Source: Planctomycetota bacterium (GTDB lineage: Bacteria; Planctomycetota; Planctomycetia; Pirellulales; Thermoguttaceae). From it: 8,682 nt of DNA. A program made the translations under genes and the position numbers. The stretch lies in contig JAEWUR010000487.1 of the NCBI GenBank assembly GCA_023397045.1, forward strand, positions 1-8,682. The letters run 5' to 3'. Numbering within the stretch: the first letter of the stretch is position 1; each line of letters starts with the position of its first letter. Below, piece by piece: positions 1-5,143 of the stretch. Below the pieces are notes generated by a model, which was not told where the DNA came from, did not search any database, and saw only the letters and a program-made list of their open reading frames with translations.

Positions 1-16
1 ACCTAGGCCATCACGA

Positions 17-799
17 CTACTTGCGGCGGCGCCAGGCGTAGGCCAGCAGTCCGAATAGTCCGCAGCCTAAAAGGATAATCGCGGACGGTTCGGGCACCTG
101 GGAATCGATGTAGAAATTCACCGAGGCCCGGCTGTCTGGGCTGCTGACTGGGCATGTCATGATGCCAAACGAATTGAAAACCGTACCGCTGGTACGTTGT
201 GCCTCCGTAAGGGAAAAGGTCGAGGTCGAGCCGTCCAGCGTGATCGAGAATTGACCATAGCTGCCCGCCGACGGGTCGTAGTGCATGCTGATCGTGCCCG
301 TCCCGTTGAAATCCTTGATGTAGGTCTCGTTGACCGTGCCCGATCCGAAGTTGGCATACGCATAGGCTGAAGCGTCCGCCGCCTCGATGCCCATCATCGG
401 AGAAACGGGCCACGATCCGACCGTGCCGTTGCGGTCAAAGAGCCCGATCAGCCACCCTTGATCCACAATACCATTTCCAGCGTCATTATAGCCGTAGAGG
501 TAGTCCTGGAAGAGGAACTCGTCGTCGAGTGTGACCGAACCGACATCCTTCGCATAATAAGCGGTGGAGGCCCACGTGTCGCGGTTGAACAAGCCGCCGA
601 CTTCGCCGGCAGCGCCGCCGGCATTGTTGGTGTTGCTGAATCCGAAGTTTTGCCCGTTCGATTCATTGCCGACGCCGATCCAACCGGGATCGGAACCGAA
701 CGTGTCGGTGATCTCCACCAGTGCCGCGGAGGCAACGTCGCATGAGAGGACCACGCACGCGAGGACGGCGGACGCCACGATAAACGCCTTTTGGAACAT
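17..799 (-). CDS. PEP-CTERM sorting domain-containing secreted protein
   Basis: 260-residue exported protein. The N-terminus has a signal peptide: K4, then a hydrophobic run (about residues 5-20) and a plausible cleavage after the ASA motif near residue 25. The C-terminus carries a complete PEP-CTERM sorting tag: VPEP at 235-238, a hydrophobic segment at about 240-255, then W-RRRK. In known systems such tags are processed by exosortase and tie the protein to the envelope or exopolysaccharide. The middle (about residues 26-230) is rich in Gly, Ser, Asp, Asn and aromatic residues and looks like an all-beta, LamG or lectin-like fold. That is an impression of composition, so no ligand is assigned. 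The start at 799 is preferred because an AAGGAG lies 6 bases upstream. An in-frame TTG at 853 would put 18 residues, several of them charged, ahead of the signal peptide. The gene is divergent from the XylR-type regulator and may be its target. No exosortase gene lies in the window. Confidence 0.88.
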   Translation of the reverse strand: MFQKAFIVASAVLACVVLSCDVASAALVEITDTFGSDPGWIGVGNESNGQNFGFSNTNNAGGAAGEVGGLFNRDTWASTAYYAKDVGSVTLDDEFLFQDYLYGYNDAGNGIVDQGWLIGLFDRNGTVGSWPVSPMMGIEAADASAYAYANFGSGTVNETYIKDFNGTGTISMHYDPSAGSYGQFSITLDGSTSTFSLTEAQRTSGTVFNSFGIMTCPVSSPDSRASVNFYIDSQVPEPSAIILLGCGLFGLLAYAWRRRK

Positions 800-805
800 A
801 ACCCA

Positions 806-811
806 CTCCTT
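806..811 (-). promoter_or_regulatory. Ribosome binding site deciding the PEP-CTERM start
   Basis: AAGGAG on the minus strand, 6 bases before the ATG at 799-797. It favours this start over the upstream in-frame TTG at 853-851, which has its own weaker GGAAGGAG-like stretch 9 bases away (863-870). The protein beginning at 799 has a clean signal peptide, which supports the choice. Confidence 0.7.
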
Positions 812-870
812 GTGAAAAAGAGAAACACGATAGGAAACACGGAACAGAAGCAACTGCGGTCACTCCTTCC

Positions 871-899
871 ATCATGCGTGGAACCGAAAAAAACGTCAA
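871..899 (-). promoter_or_regulatory. Candidate sigma-70-type promoter for the PEP-CTERM gene
   Basis: On the minus strand, a TTGACG -35 box (894-899) is followed after exactly 17 bases by CATGAT (871-876), a 4/6 match to the -10 consensus. The spacer begins with seven T residues. Transcription would start near 864 and leave a leader of about 65 nt before the ATG at 799. The box match is seen in the sequence; promoter activity is inferred. Confidence 0.45.
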
Positions 900-921
900 T
901 GAAATAATTCGTAATAGTTCT

Positions 922-940
922 GCGAAAATGCGTCATTCGC
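922..940. promoter_or_regulatory. Inverted repeat, candidate operator in the divergent promoter region
   Basis: The arms GCGAA (922-926) and TTCGC (936-940) are perfectly complementary across a 9-base spacer. The repeat lies just upstream of the regulator's -10 box (956-961), where a -35 box would normally be, and 23 bp beyond the -35 box of the divergent PEP-CTERM promoter. An autoregulating or activating XylR-type protein could bind here and act on both genes. Five-base arms can arise by chance, so confidence is low. Confidence 0.25.
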
Positions 941-952
941 TGGTCGGCTATG

Positions 953-961
953 TGTTATAAT
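953..961 (+). promoter_or_regulatory. Extended -10 promoter of the XylR-type regulator, predicted leaderless
   Basis: TGTTATAAT is a perfect extended -10 element (TG-N-TATAAT, hexamer at 956-961). No good -35 hexamer sits 16-18 bases upstream, which fits an extended -10 promoter or one that depends on an activator. The usual distance from -10 to transcription start puts +1 at about 967-968, which is the A of the ATG at 968. The message would then have no leader. Confidence 0.55.
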
Positions 962-967
962 TAAAGG

Positions 968-2134
968 ATGATGAAGAACGATATACCACGAGTTGCCTTG
1001 TTCACGTATCCTTCAAGCGCCTGGGGACGCCGCGTCTTGCAAGGCATCATTCGATACACGCATCAGCACGGGCCGTGGCACCTTTGGACGGCCACGGGCG
1101 CGAAGGACGAGCCGCTGCGATTGCCGAAAGGCTGGCGCGGCGACGGGATAATCGCTCGCATCTCGACCCTCGCGATGGGGCGGCACATCGCCTCGGCCCG
1201 AGTGCCAACCGTCAACATTTCGCGGCTGGTTCTCGGCGGCGTGAACTTTCCTCGCGCGACCGACGACGTCCATGCGTCCGCGCGCATGGCGGTCGAGCAC
1301 TTCACGGACCGTGGCTTCAAGCATTTCGCGTACTGCGGCGAGCTGCATTCGACGTTCATTACGAATCACTGCAGGGCGTTCGTCGAGGCGGTTGCCGCGT
1401 CGGGCCATCCCTGCGACGTCTATCAACCGAGCCGCGGGGCGAGCATTCGTTCGGATTGGAACGCCCATCAAAAAGACCTCGTGCGCTGGATCCACCGGCT
1501 GCCCAAACCCGTCGCCATCCTCACGTGGACCGTGCCCGAGGGACAAAACGTCCTCGAAGCATGCCGGATGGCGCAGTTGCTCGTTCCCGAGCAGGTCGCC
1601 GTGATGGCCGGCGACGACGACGAGCTGATGTGCGAGGTTTGTTCGCCGCCTCTGTCGGGGATTGGAGTTCCGGCGGAACAGATCGGGATCGAGGCGGCAA
1701 CGCTGCTGGACGGTTTGATGCGGAAGCAGTGCCGGCCTCCGAAACAACCGATCCTCGTCCCGCCAATGCAGATCGTAACGCGCCAATCGACCGATACGTT
1801 GGCATTGACCGATCCGGAATTGGTGGCCGCCGTCCGGTTCATTCGGGATCATGCGGGCGAACCGATACGGGTGGCGGACGTGTTGCGCGCGGTGCCGATT
1901 TCCCGAAGCCAGCTCGAGCGGAACTTTTCCGCGGTTCTGGGGCGCACGCCGGCCGAAGAGATCCGCCGAGTCCATTTACAGCGGGCGGTGCAATTGCTGG
2001 CCGAGACGAACCTTTCGATCCCCAAGGTAGCCGCCGCGTCCGGATTCAATTCGCCCGAGTATCTTACGCACGCCTTCAAATCGGCAATGGGACAAAGCCC
2101 GTTGCGCTATCGCAACAAGATGCAACGCGGGTAG
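968..2134 (+). CDS. XylR-family sugar-responsive transcriptional regulator (AraC-type HTH)
   Basis: 388-residue cytoplasmic regulator with the two-part XylR design. Residues about 7-270 form a LacI/periplasmic-binding-protein-like ligand domain: the opening RVALFTYPSSAWGRRVLQGI, then AVEHFTDRGFKHFAYCG and later VAVMAGDDDELMCE match this fold. Residues about 281-388 are an AraC-type double helix-turn-helix: the first helix pair lies around VADVLRAVPISRSQLER, and the second around IPKVAAASGFNSPEYLTHAFK followed by the typical G-Q-S-P-L-R-Y-R ending. In this family the N-domain senses a monosaccharide (xylose in E. coli) and activates catabolic genes. Planctomycetes encode many paralogues, so the sugar cannot be named here. 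The start may be ATG 968 or ATG 971. Neither has a normally spaced Shine-Dalgarno, since AAAGG directly abuts the first ATG. It is divergent from the PEP-CTERM gene, which is the most obvious candidate target. Confidence 0.93.
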   Translation: MMKNDIPRVALFTYPSSAWGRRVLQGIIRYTHQHGPWHLWTATGAKDEPLRLPKGWRGDGIIARISTLAMGRHIASARVPTVNISRLVLGGVNFPRATDDVHASARMAVEHFTDRGFKHFAYCGELHSTFITNHCRAFVEAVAASGHPCDVYQPSRGASIRSDWNAHQKDLVRWIHRLPKPVAILTWTVPEGQNVLEACRMAQLLVPEQVAVMAGDDDELMCEVCSPPLSGIGVPAEQIGIEAATLLDGLMRKQCRPPKQPILVPPMQIVTRQSTDTLALTDPELVAAVRFIRDHAGEPIRVADVLRAVPISRSQLERNFSAVLGRTPAEEIRRVHLQRAVQLLAETNLSIPKVAAASGFNSPEYLTHAFKSAMGQSPLRYRNKMQRG

Positions 2135-2174
2135 AGAATGACGAAATATCGCAGATAAACTACGAAAGAAATCA

Positions 2175-2203
2175 TTGACACAGGATCGGTTCGCAACGAA
2201 GAT
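2175..2203 (+). promoter_or_regulatory. Possible promoter for the DUF1559 gene
   Basis: A perfect TTGACA (2175-2180) lies 65 bp before the chosen ATG. At 17-base spacing the -10 position (2198-2203) reads GAAGAT, only 3/6 to consensus, so this is a strong -35 with a poor -10. The 110-bp gap after the XylR-type regulator shows no clear terminator hairpin, so read-through from upstream is also possible. Confidence 0.35.
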
Positions 2204-2244
2204 GAGAGAGTGGTTTGTGCCTCTTTTTTATCGGAATCGATCTC

Positions 2245-3243
2245 ATGAAGCGGATGGCTCATGGTTTTACGCTTGTCGAGTTGCTTGTGGTCATCACGAT
2301 CATCGGCATTCTGATCGCGCTGCTATTGCCGGCGGTGCAAGCGGCGCGCGAGGCGGCCCGCCGCATGCAGTGCGGAAATAATCTGAAGCAGATCGGTTTG
2401 GCGATCCACAATTTCGCCAATACCTACAATGCGCTGCCACCCACGCGCTATGGTTGTTTCGACGGCACGTGGGCGATTGTGCTGGCTCCTTATTACGAGG
2501 AGGGCAACTTCTACGAACAATGGACCGCGTTGAAGCCGGCTTCCGGAACGCCGTGGGGATATTATGAGCAGTCCGCCGAAAACCGCTTGCATCAAATAGC
2601 GGGGCTTTACTGTCCCTCGCGCCGATCGCCGTCGCAAGGGAGCGAGGGAACGGTGAGCGTCAACGGAGATGATCGGAACGGCAATCTTTCCGATCGAAAG
2701 CCCGGCGCGCTGGGCGATTACGCCGCAGTGATCGGCGACAAGCGGAACGGACCGGATGGAGATCCGGGCCACGGCAATTTCTACTGGGATTTCGAGGGTT
2801 ATTGCCGTGGCGCTTGGCAGGCGGCGGCCACGCCGGATGCCCAATGCCTGGGATCCGACCCAAACTATCGAGCACCCACGGGAAGCTATCGGTATAAACT
2901 GAGTTTTTCCGACATCCTCGACGGCACAAGCAACACTCTGTTGGTCGGCGAAAAACACGTCCCGCGCGATAGCTTCGGCCGCTTCTCGGCCTACGACACC
3001 TCAATCTACAATCCCGACGAGTTGGCGACCTATGCACGGTTGGCTGGGCCGGGCTATTCCCTGGCAATGCGAGACACCGATCCGGTGAACATCAATTTCG
3101 GCAGTTCCCACTCCGGCGTTTGCCAATTCGTCTTTGGCGACGGCCGCGTGACGTCTCTTTCCGTCTCGCTCAACACGGACGTGTTGGGCTATTTGGCGTG
3201 CCGGAAGGATGGGAACGTGATTCCCGGCAATGCATTGGATTGA
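2245..3243 (+). CDS. DUF1559 domain-containing pseudopilin-like protein (H-X9-DG family)
   Basis: 332-residue protein with a class III (type IV pilin/pseudopilin) signal. After a short basic leader ending in G7, the sequence [20 protein letters not shown] follows, with Glu at mature position 5 as prepilin peptidase substrates require. Then comes the family-typical segment [14 protein letters not shown]. The C-terminus carries the H-X9-DG signature: H289, nine residues, then D299-G300, followed by a closing beta-rich stretch. Proteins of this architecture are present in tens to hundreds of copies per planctomycete genome. Their function is not established; they are presumed to sit in the cytoplasmic membrane or a pseudopilus with the globular part outside. 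The ATG at 2245 is chosen because it gives the right leader; an in-frame TTG at 2215 and an ATG at 2254 are alternatives. A weak GGAA (2233-2236) is the only Shine-Dalgarno-like sequence. It is followed by its usual partner, a small lipoprotein. Confidence 0.92.
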   Translation: MKRMAHGFTLVELLVVITIIGILIALLLPAVQAAREAARRMQCGNNLKQIGLAIHNFANTYNALPPTRYGCFDGTWAIVLAPYYEEGNFYEQWTALKPASGTPWGYYEQSAENRLHQIAGLYCPSRRSPSQGSEGTVSVNGDDRNGNLSDRKPGALGDYAAVIGDKRNGPDGDPGHGNFYWDFEGYCRGAWQAAATPDAQCLGSDPNYRAPTGSYRYKLSFSDILDGTSNTLLVGEKHVPRDSFGRFSAYDTSIYNPDELATYARLAGPGYSLAMRDTDPVNINFGSSHSGVCQFVFGDGRVTSLSVSLNTDVLGYLACRKDGNVIPGNALD

Positions 3244-3260
3244 GGGGCCTATCCCAGAAG

Positions 3261-3285
3261 TCCCCTCTCCCAAAGGGCGAGGGGA
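3261..3285 (+). repeat. GC-rich hairpin of a REP-like intergenic type, possible attenuator
   Basis: The left arm (3261-3271) pairs with the right arm (3275-3285) around an AAA loop, with ten pairs and one T/C mismatch. A short T-rich stretch follows (TGTTTTG, 3289-3295). It lies 18 bp after the DUF1559 stop and 32 bp before the lipoprotein ATG. CCCTCTCCC/GGGAGAGGG-type palindromes like this one are common dispersed intergenic repeats in many GC-rich genomes and often give spurious peptides of the PLPKGEG type; from general knowledge, this looks like one. It could also partly terminate transcription between the two genes. The T-run is interrupted, so a full terminator is doubtful. Confidence 0.6.
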
Positions 3286-3306
3286 GATGTTTTGGGTTAG
3301 GCTCCC

Positions 3307-3311
3307 AAGGA
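3307..3311 (+). promoter_or_regulatory. Ribosome binding site deciding the lipoprotein start
   Basis: AAGGA, 5 bases before the ATG at 3317. The reading frame is open back to 3230, so a longer start is formally possible. That 29-residue extension would run through the intergenic hairpin and overlap the DUF1559 gene, and would bury the lipoprotein signal. The Shine-Dalgarno and the lipobox both fix the start at 3317. Confidence 0.75.
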
Positions 3312-3316
3312 ATCCC

Positions 3317-3754
3317 ATGAAACCGCAATCAAAGCCTTTAATATTGCTGCTTGCTGCAATGCCCGCCGTGCTTCTTATCGGTTGCGGCGGTCAGGGGCCG
3401 CCAACCTATCAGGCCGGCGGTAAGGTGGTCTTTTCGGACGGGACGCCGTTAGGCGGCGGAACGATCGAGTTCCGGCCAGTGCGTGCCGAGAAATCCGTGA
3501 CGGCGCGTGGGACGATCCAGCCCGACGGCACCTTCCAACTCAGCACATTTGAGCCGGATGACGGAGCGATCGAAGGCGAGCATCTCGTGTTGATCTCTCC
3601 TGCTCCGCCGAGAAGGATTGGTGAACCGGTCGATCCACGCATGGAGATCGATCTTCGATACACGCAGTTCAGCACGTCGGGATTGAAATGCACGGTCAGC
3701 CGCGACGTCGGCGAAAACCGGTTTCCGATCTTGGTGGAACGTTCTCGCAAATAA
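3317..3754 (+). CDS. Small lipoprotein with a carboxypeptidase-regulatory-like (Ig-fold) domain
   Basis: 145-residue exported lipoprotein. The signal peptide has K2 and K6, a hydrophobic core at 8-21, and the lipobox L-I-G-C with C23 as the acylated residue. The rest forms one small beta-sandwich domain. It opens with a G-K-V-x-F-x-D-G-T-P-L-x-G-G-T-I-E-F pattern (about 39-58), continues with G-T-I-Q-P-D-G-T-F-Q-L-S-T (about 69-81) and an E-G-E-H-x-V motif, and ends near the C-terminus in a V-x-R-D-V-G-E-N type strand. This is the standard planctomycete lipoprotein found directly downstream of DUF1559 genes. Its role is unknown; co-occurrence suggests that it works with the pseudopilin-like partner at the cell surface. 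It is probably co-transcribed with the DUF1559 gene across a 73-bp gap that contains the hairpin. No convincing terminator follows. Confidence 0.87.
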   Translation: MKPQSKPLILLLAAMPAVLLIGCGGQGPPTYQAGGKVVFSDGTPLGGGTIEFRPVRAEKSVTARGTIQPDGTFQLSTFEPDDGAIEGEHLVLISPAPPRRIGEPVDPRMEIDLRYTQFSTSGLKCTVSRDVGENRFPILVERSRK

Positions 3755-4055
3755 AACCCGCATCCCCATCTTGTGTTGCGCAGCGGCTCAGGCTCCCAAT
3801 CGGCAGCCGCTTGCCGAATCCCCCGGGGAATCGTCGCTCCTTTCCGGATCCGAAGAATCCTCATCAATTTCCATTGGGATCCGCATACGGTCTGCTGCCG
3901 GCGCCACGTCTCCCGTTGTCGTTGCAAGTATCGAAAATTGCGCCGTTATCGCCACTTGAATCTTGTTGGACTTTTAGATGACGGTATTCTAAACATTTGG
4001 CGTCAAACGACTTATATACACGGTCGGTGTTTCGTGTTTTTCCTCAGATGCCCTC
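3755..4055. other. Gene-free stretch between the lipoprotein gene and the gntR promoter
   Basis: About 300 bases with no recognisable gene. Frames stay open here only because the DNA is GC-rich, and their products resemble nothing. The only structure noted is near the left end: a 7-bp inverted repeat AGCGGCT (3782-3788) / AGCCGCT (3805-3811) that overlaps a second small hairpin, CGGCA (3801-3805) / TGCCG (3812-3816). No T-run follows either, so neither is called a terminator. The right part (about 3920-4050) is noticeably more AT-rich than the rest, as expected upstream of a promoter. Confidence 0.5.
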
Positions 4056-4083
4056 TTGACAACTTTCGAAAGTATGGTTCAAT
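4056..4083 (+). promoter_or_regulatory. Candidate gntR promoter
   Basis: A perfect TTGACA -35 box (4056-4061) is followed after 16 bases by TTCAAT (4078-4083), 4/6 to the -10 consensus. Transcription would begin near 4090 and give a leader of about 170 nt that contains the whole repeat element at 4130-4232. The spacer holds a 12-bp palindrome, which strengthens the reading of this as a regulated promoter. Confidence 0.5.
4062..4073. promoter_or_regulatory. Perfect 12-bp palindrome, candidate GntR operator
   Basis: ACTTTCGAAAGT is perfectly self-complementary and starts at the base right after the -35 box, so a bound dimer would block RNA polymerase. FadR-subfamily GntR repressors are dimers that bind short palindromes and commonly repress their own gene. 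The palindrome and its place are seen in the sequence; binding by the downstream GntR protein is inferred. No second copy was found in front of the GH106 gene. Confidence 0.45.
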
Positions 4084-4129
4084 GGAGGGTGTACCGAGAA
4101 CCGCAAAAACCGTCCTGATGGGCACGCTT

Positions 4130-4232
4130 ATTGATACTCAGGCAAACGCTGTTTGGTGGTCCACGGCCGAAAACTCCTGTTCACCGGCCTCCCGTTGGTC
4201 GGCCTTCCAACATTGTTTTTCTGAGCCCCAAC
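4130..4232. repeat. Copy A of a ~103-bp paired element with inverted ends and a central hairpin
   Basis: Diverged partner of 4964-5065. Shared blocks occur at nearly identical spacing. A GGCACGC...TTATTGAT block with TCAG lies at the left (4121-4141). A 23-base core (4184-4206) differs from copy B at one position only (4195). TCTGAG (4220-4225) lies exactly 36 bases from the core start in both copies. The core folds as CCGGCC (4184-4189) with GGTCGG (4197-4202), including one G-T pair, around a 7-base loop. The left CTCAG (4137-4141) is complementary to CTGAG (4221-4225) and could close the element. It lies in the predicted gntR leader, ending 30 bp before the ATG. It could be a structured RNA, a small MITE-like element, or a protein target site. 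Confidence 0.6.
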
Positions 4233-4262
4233 AGAATACGTTCAAACCCTGGAGCGAGAACC

Positions 4263-4925
4263 ATGAAGGTCGCCAAAAAGTCGCCCCGTTCTGGCAGCGC
4301 TCGAAAGATCGCGCGACACCGCGTGCGAAATACGATCGAACAGATGATCGCCAACGGCCGGTTTCGACCGGGCGAAAAACTGGTTCAGTTGCAGCTCTCC
4401 CGGCAGTTCGGCTGTTCGTTGGGCATGGTTCGCGAAGCGTTGTTTGAACTGGAGGGGCTCGGTCTGGTCGAGTCCTTCGACAATCGCGGCGTCCAGGTGC
4501 GGTCGCTCGACGCGCAGGCCATCCATGAATTGCAGGTCCTGCGGGAAGTGTTTGACGGCGTCGCGGCTCGCGAGTGCTGTGGAAAAATGAAGGAACGAGA
4601 CGCCCAGGACCTTCGCGAACTCGCCCAGCGAATCTACGATCTTTCCGTGGCGGGTGAATTCGAAGAAAAAAACCTTCTGGATCGGCAATTTCATTTGCGC
4701 ATCGCCGAGTTGTCAAACAACCGCCTGCTGTCGGATCTTTCCCGGCAGCATCAAGTATTGGGCAAAGTATGGGGCCAAACCATCAATGCGGAGCGGACGC
4801 TTCGGGAACACGTAGCGATTATCGATGCGATCTTGAAAGCCGACCCCGACAAGGCCGAGGCCCTTGCCCGCGAACACCTCCGTCATGCGGCGCGGGAAAC
4901 GCCCGTTCAGACAGCGAAGAGTTAA
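4263..4925 (+). CDS. GntR-family transcriptional regulator, FadR subfamily with FCD domain
   Basis: 220-residue DNA-binding protein, the usual length for the FadR/VanR group. An N-terminal winged helix (about residues 18-80) has the classic pattern: R-x-x-I-E-Q-M-I-A-N-G-R-F-R-P-G-E-K-L, then L-S-R-Q-F-G and M-V-R-E-A-L-F-E-L-E-G-L-G-L-V-E. The alpha-helical FCD ligand domain follows (about 88-212). Its metal-ligand set appears intact: D140 and H144 in L-L-D-R-Q-F-H, H183 in L-R-E-H, and H205 in A-R-E-H. FCD regulators usually sense organic or sugar acids and repress catabolic operons; the effector here cannot be told. GGAG (4251-4254), 8 bases upstream, supports the ATG at 4263, although the frame is open back to 4131. 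The basic N-terminal tail (about 16 residues) is slightly long. The gene lies upstream of the GH106-symporter operon and is its likely local regulator, and probably its own. Confidence 0.93.
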   Translation: MKVAKKSPRSGSARKIARHRVRNTIEQMIANGRFRPGEKLVQLQLSRQFGCSLGMVREALFELEGLGLVESFDNRGVQVRSLDAQAIHELQVLREVFDGVAARECCGKMKERDAQDLRELAQRIYDLSVAGEFEEKNLLDRQFHLRIAELSNNRLLSDLSRQHQVLGKVWGQTINAERTLREHVAIIDAILKADPDKAEALAREHLRHAARETPVQTAKS

Positions 4926-4963
4926 CCTATCCATCGAACACGTTCCGACAACGGCACGCCTTT

Positions 4964-5065
4964 ATTGATGGTCAGCAAAGTAATGCAACATGGGGTTTCA
5001 CCTGTTTGCCAACAATCCGGCCTCCCGATGGTCGGCCTTGTTGCAATACTTATCTGAGGGTCAAT
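4964..5065. repeat. Copy B of the ~103-bp paired element, strong hairpin in front of the GH106 gene
   Basis: Partner of 4130-4232. The core at 5017-5039 matches copy A at 22 of 23 bases. The fold is stronger here. CCGGCC (5017-5022) pairs with GGTCGG (5030-5035), and an outer arm CAACAA (5010-5015) pairs with TTGTTG (5038-5043), extended by TTG (5006-5008) with CAA (5044-5046). The ends are imperfect inverted repeats: ATTGA (4964-4968) with TCAAT (5061-5065), and TCAG (4972-4975) with CTGA (5054-5057). It begins 39 bp after the gntR stop and ends 78 bp before the GH106 ATG. The outer arms are not conserved in copy A, so the common part is the core hairpin and the ends. Confidence 0.6.
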
Positions 5066-5075
5066 TGTTCCGACG

Positions 5076-5102
5076 CCGCAAGCGGAATACCGCGCTTTGC
5101 GG
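5076..5102 (+). other. Hairpin in the GH106 leader
   Basis: CCGCAA (5076-5081) pairs with TTGCGG (5097-5102), and after a one-base bulge GCG (5082-5084) pairs with CGC (5093-5095), leaving an 8-base loop. It starts 10 bases after the repeat element and ends 41 bases before the GH106 ATG. A T5 run follows only at 5115-5119, too far away for a standard intrinsic terminator. It may be a leader structure or an operator-like palindrome; function is not shown. Confidence 0.4.
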
Positions 5103-5143
5103 TTGATGTCACCGTTTTTCAATTCGCGCACAAGGATCACGCC

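Noticed and set aside
1013..1975. Minus-strand frame of 320 codons opposite the XylR-type gene
   Set aside because: It is an antisense shadow, with Arg/His-rich composition and no recognisable domain.
1075..2178. Long plus-strand open frame of 367 codons overlapping the XylR-type gene
   Set aside because: Its product is Arg-rich with no family features, a typical shadow of a GC-rich gene. The XylR frame has full domain matches.
3782..3816. Inverted repeats after the lipoprotein gene, considered as a terminator
   Set aside because: The arms are short, two alternative hairpins compete, and no T-run follows.
3773..4447. Plus-strand frame of 224 codons across the gene-free stretch into gntR
   Set aside because: The product resembles nothing, it runs through the promoter and repeat element, and it ends inside gntR out of frame.
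5006..5046. Strong hairpin of copy B, considered as the gntR terminator
   Set aside because: No T-run follows directly (it reads GCAATACTTATC, including loop-proximal bases), and copy A has the same core upstream of gntR, which does not fit a simple terminator role.
4769..5143. In-frame upstream extension of the GH106 frame, starting inside gntR
   Set aside because: It overlaps the end of gntR in another frame and crosses the paired element. It would also bury the signal peptide. The AAGGA at 5132-5136 and the secretion signal fix the start at 5144.
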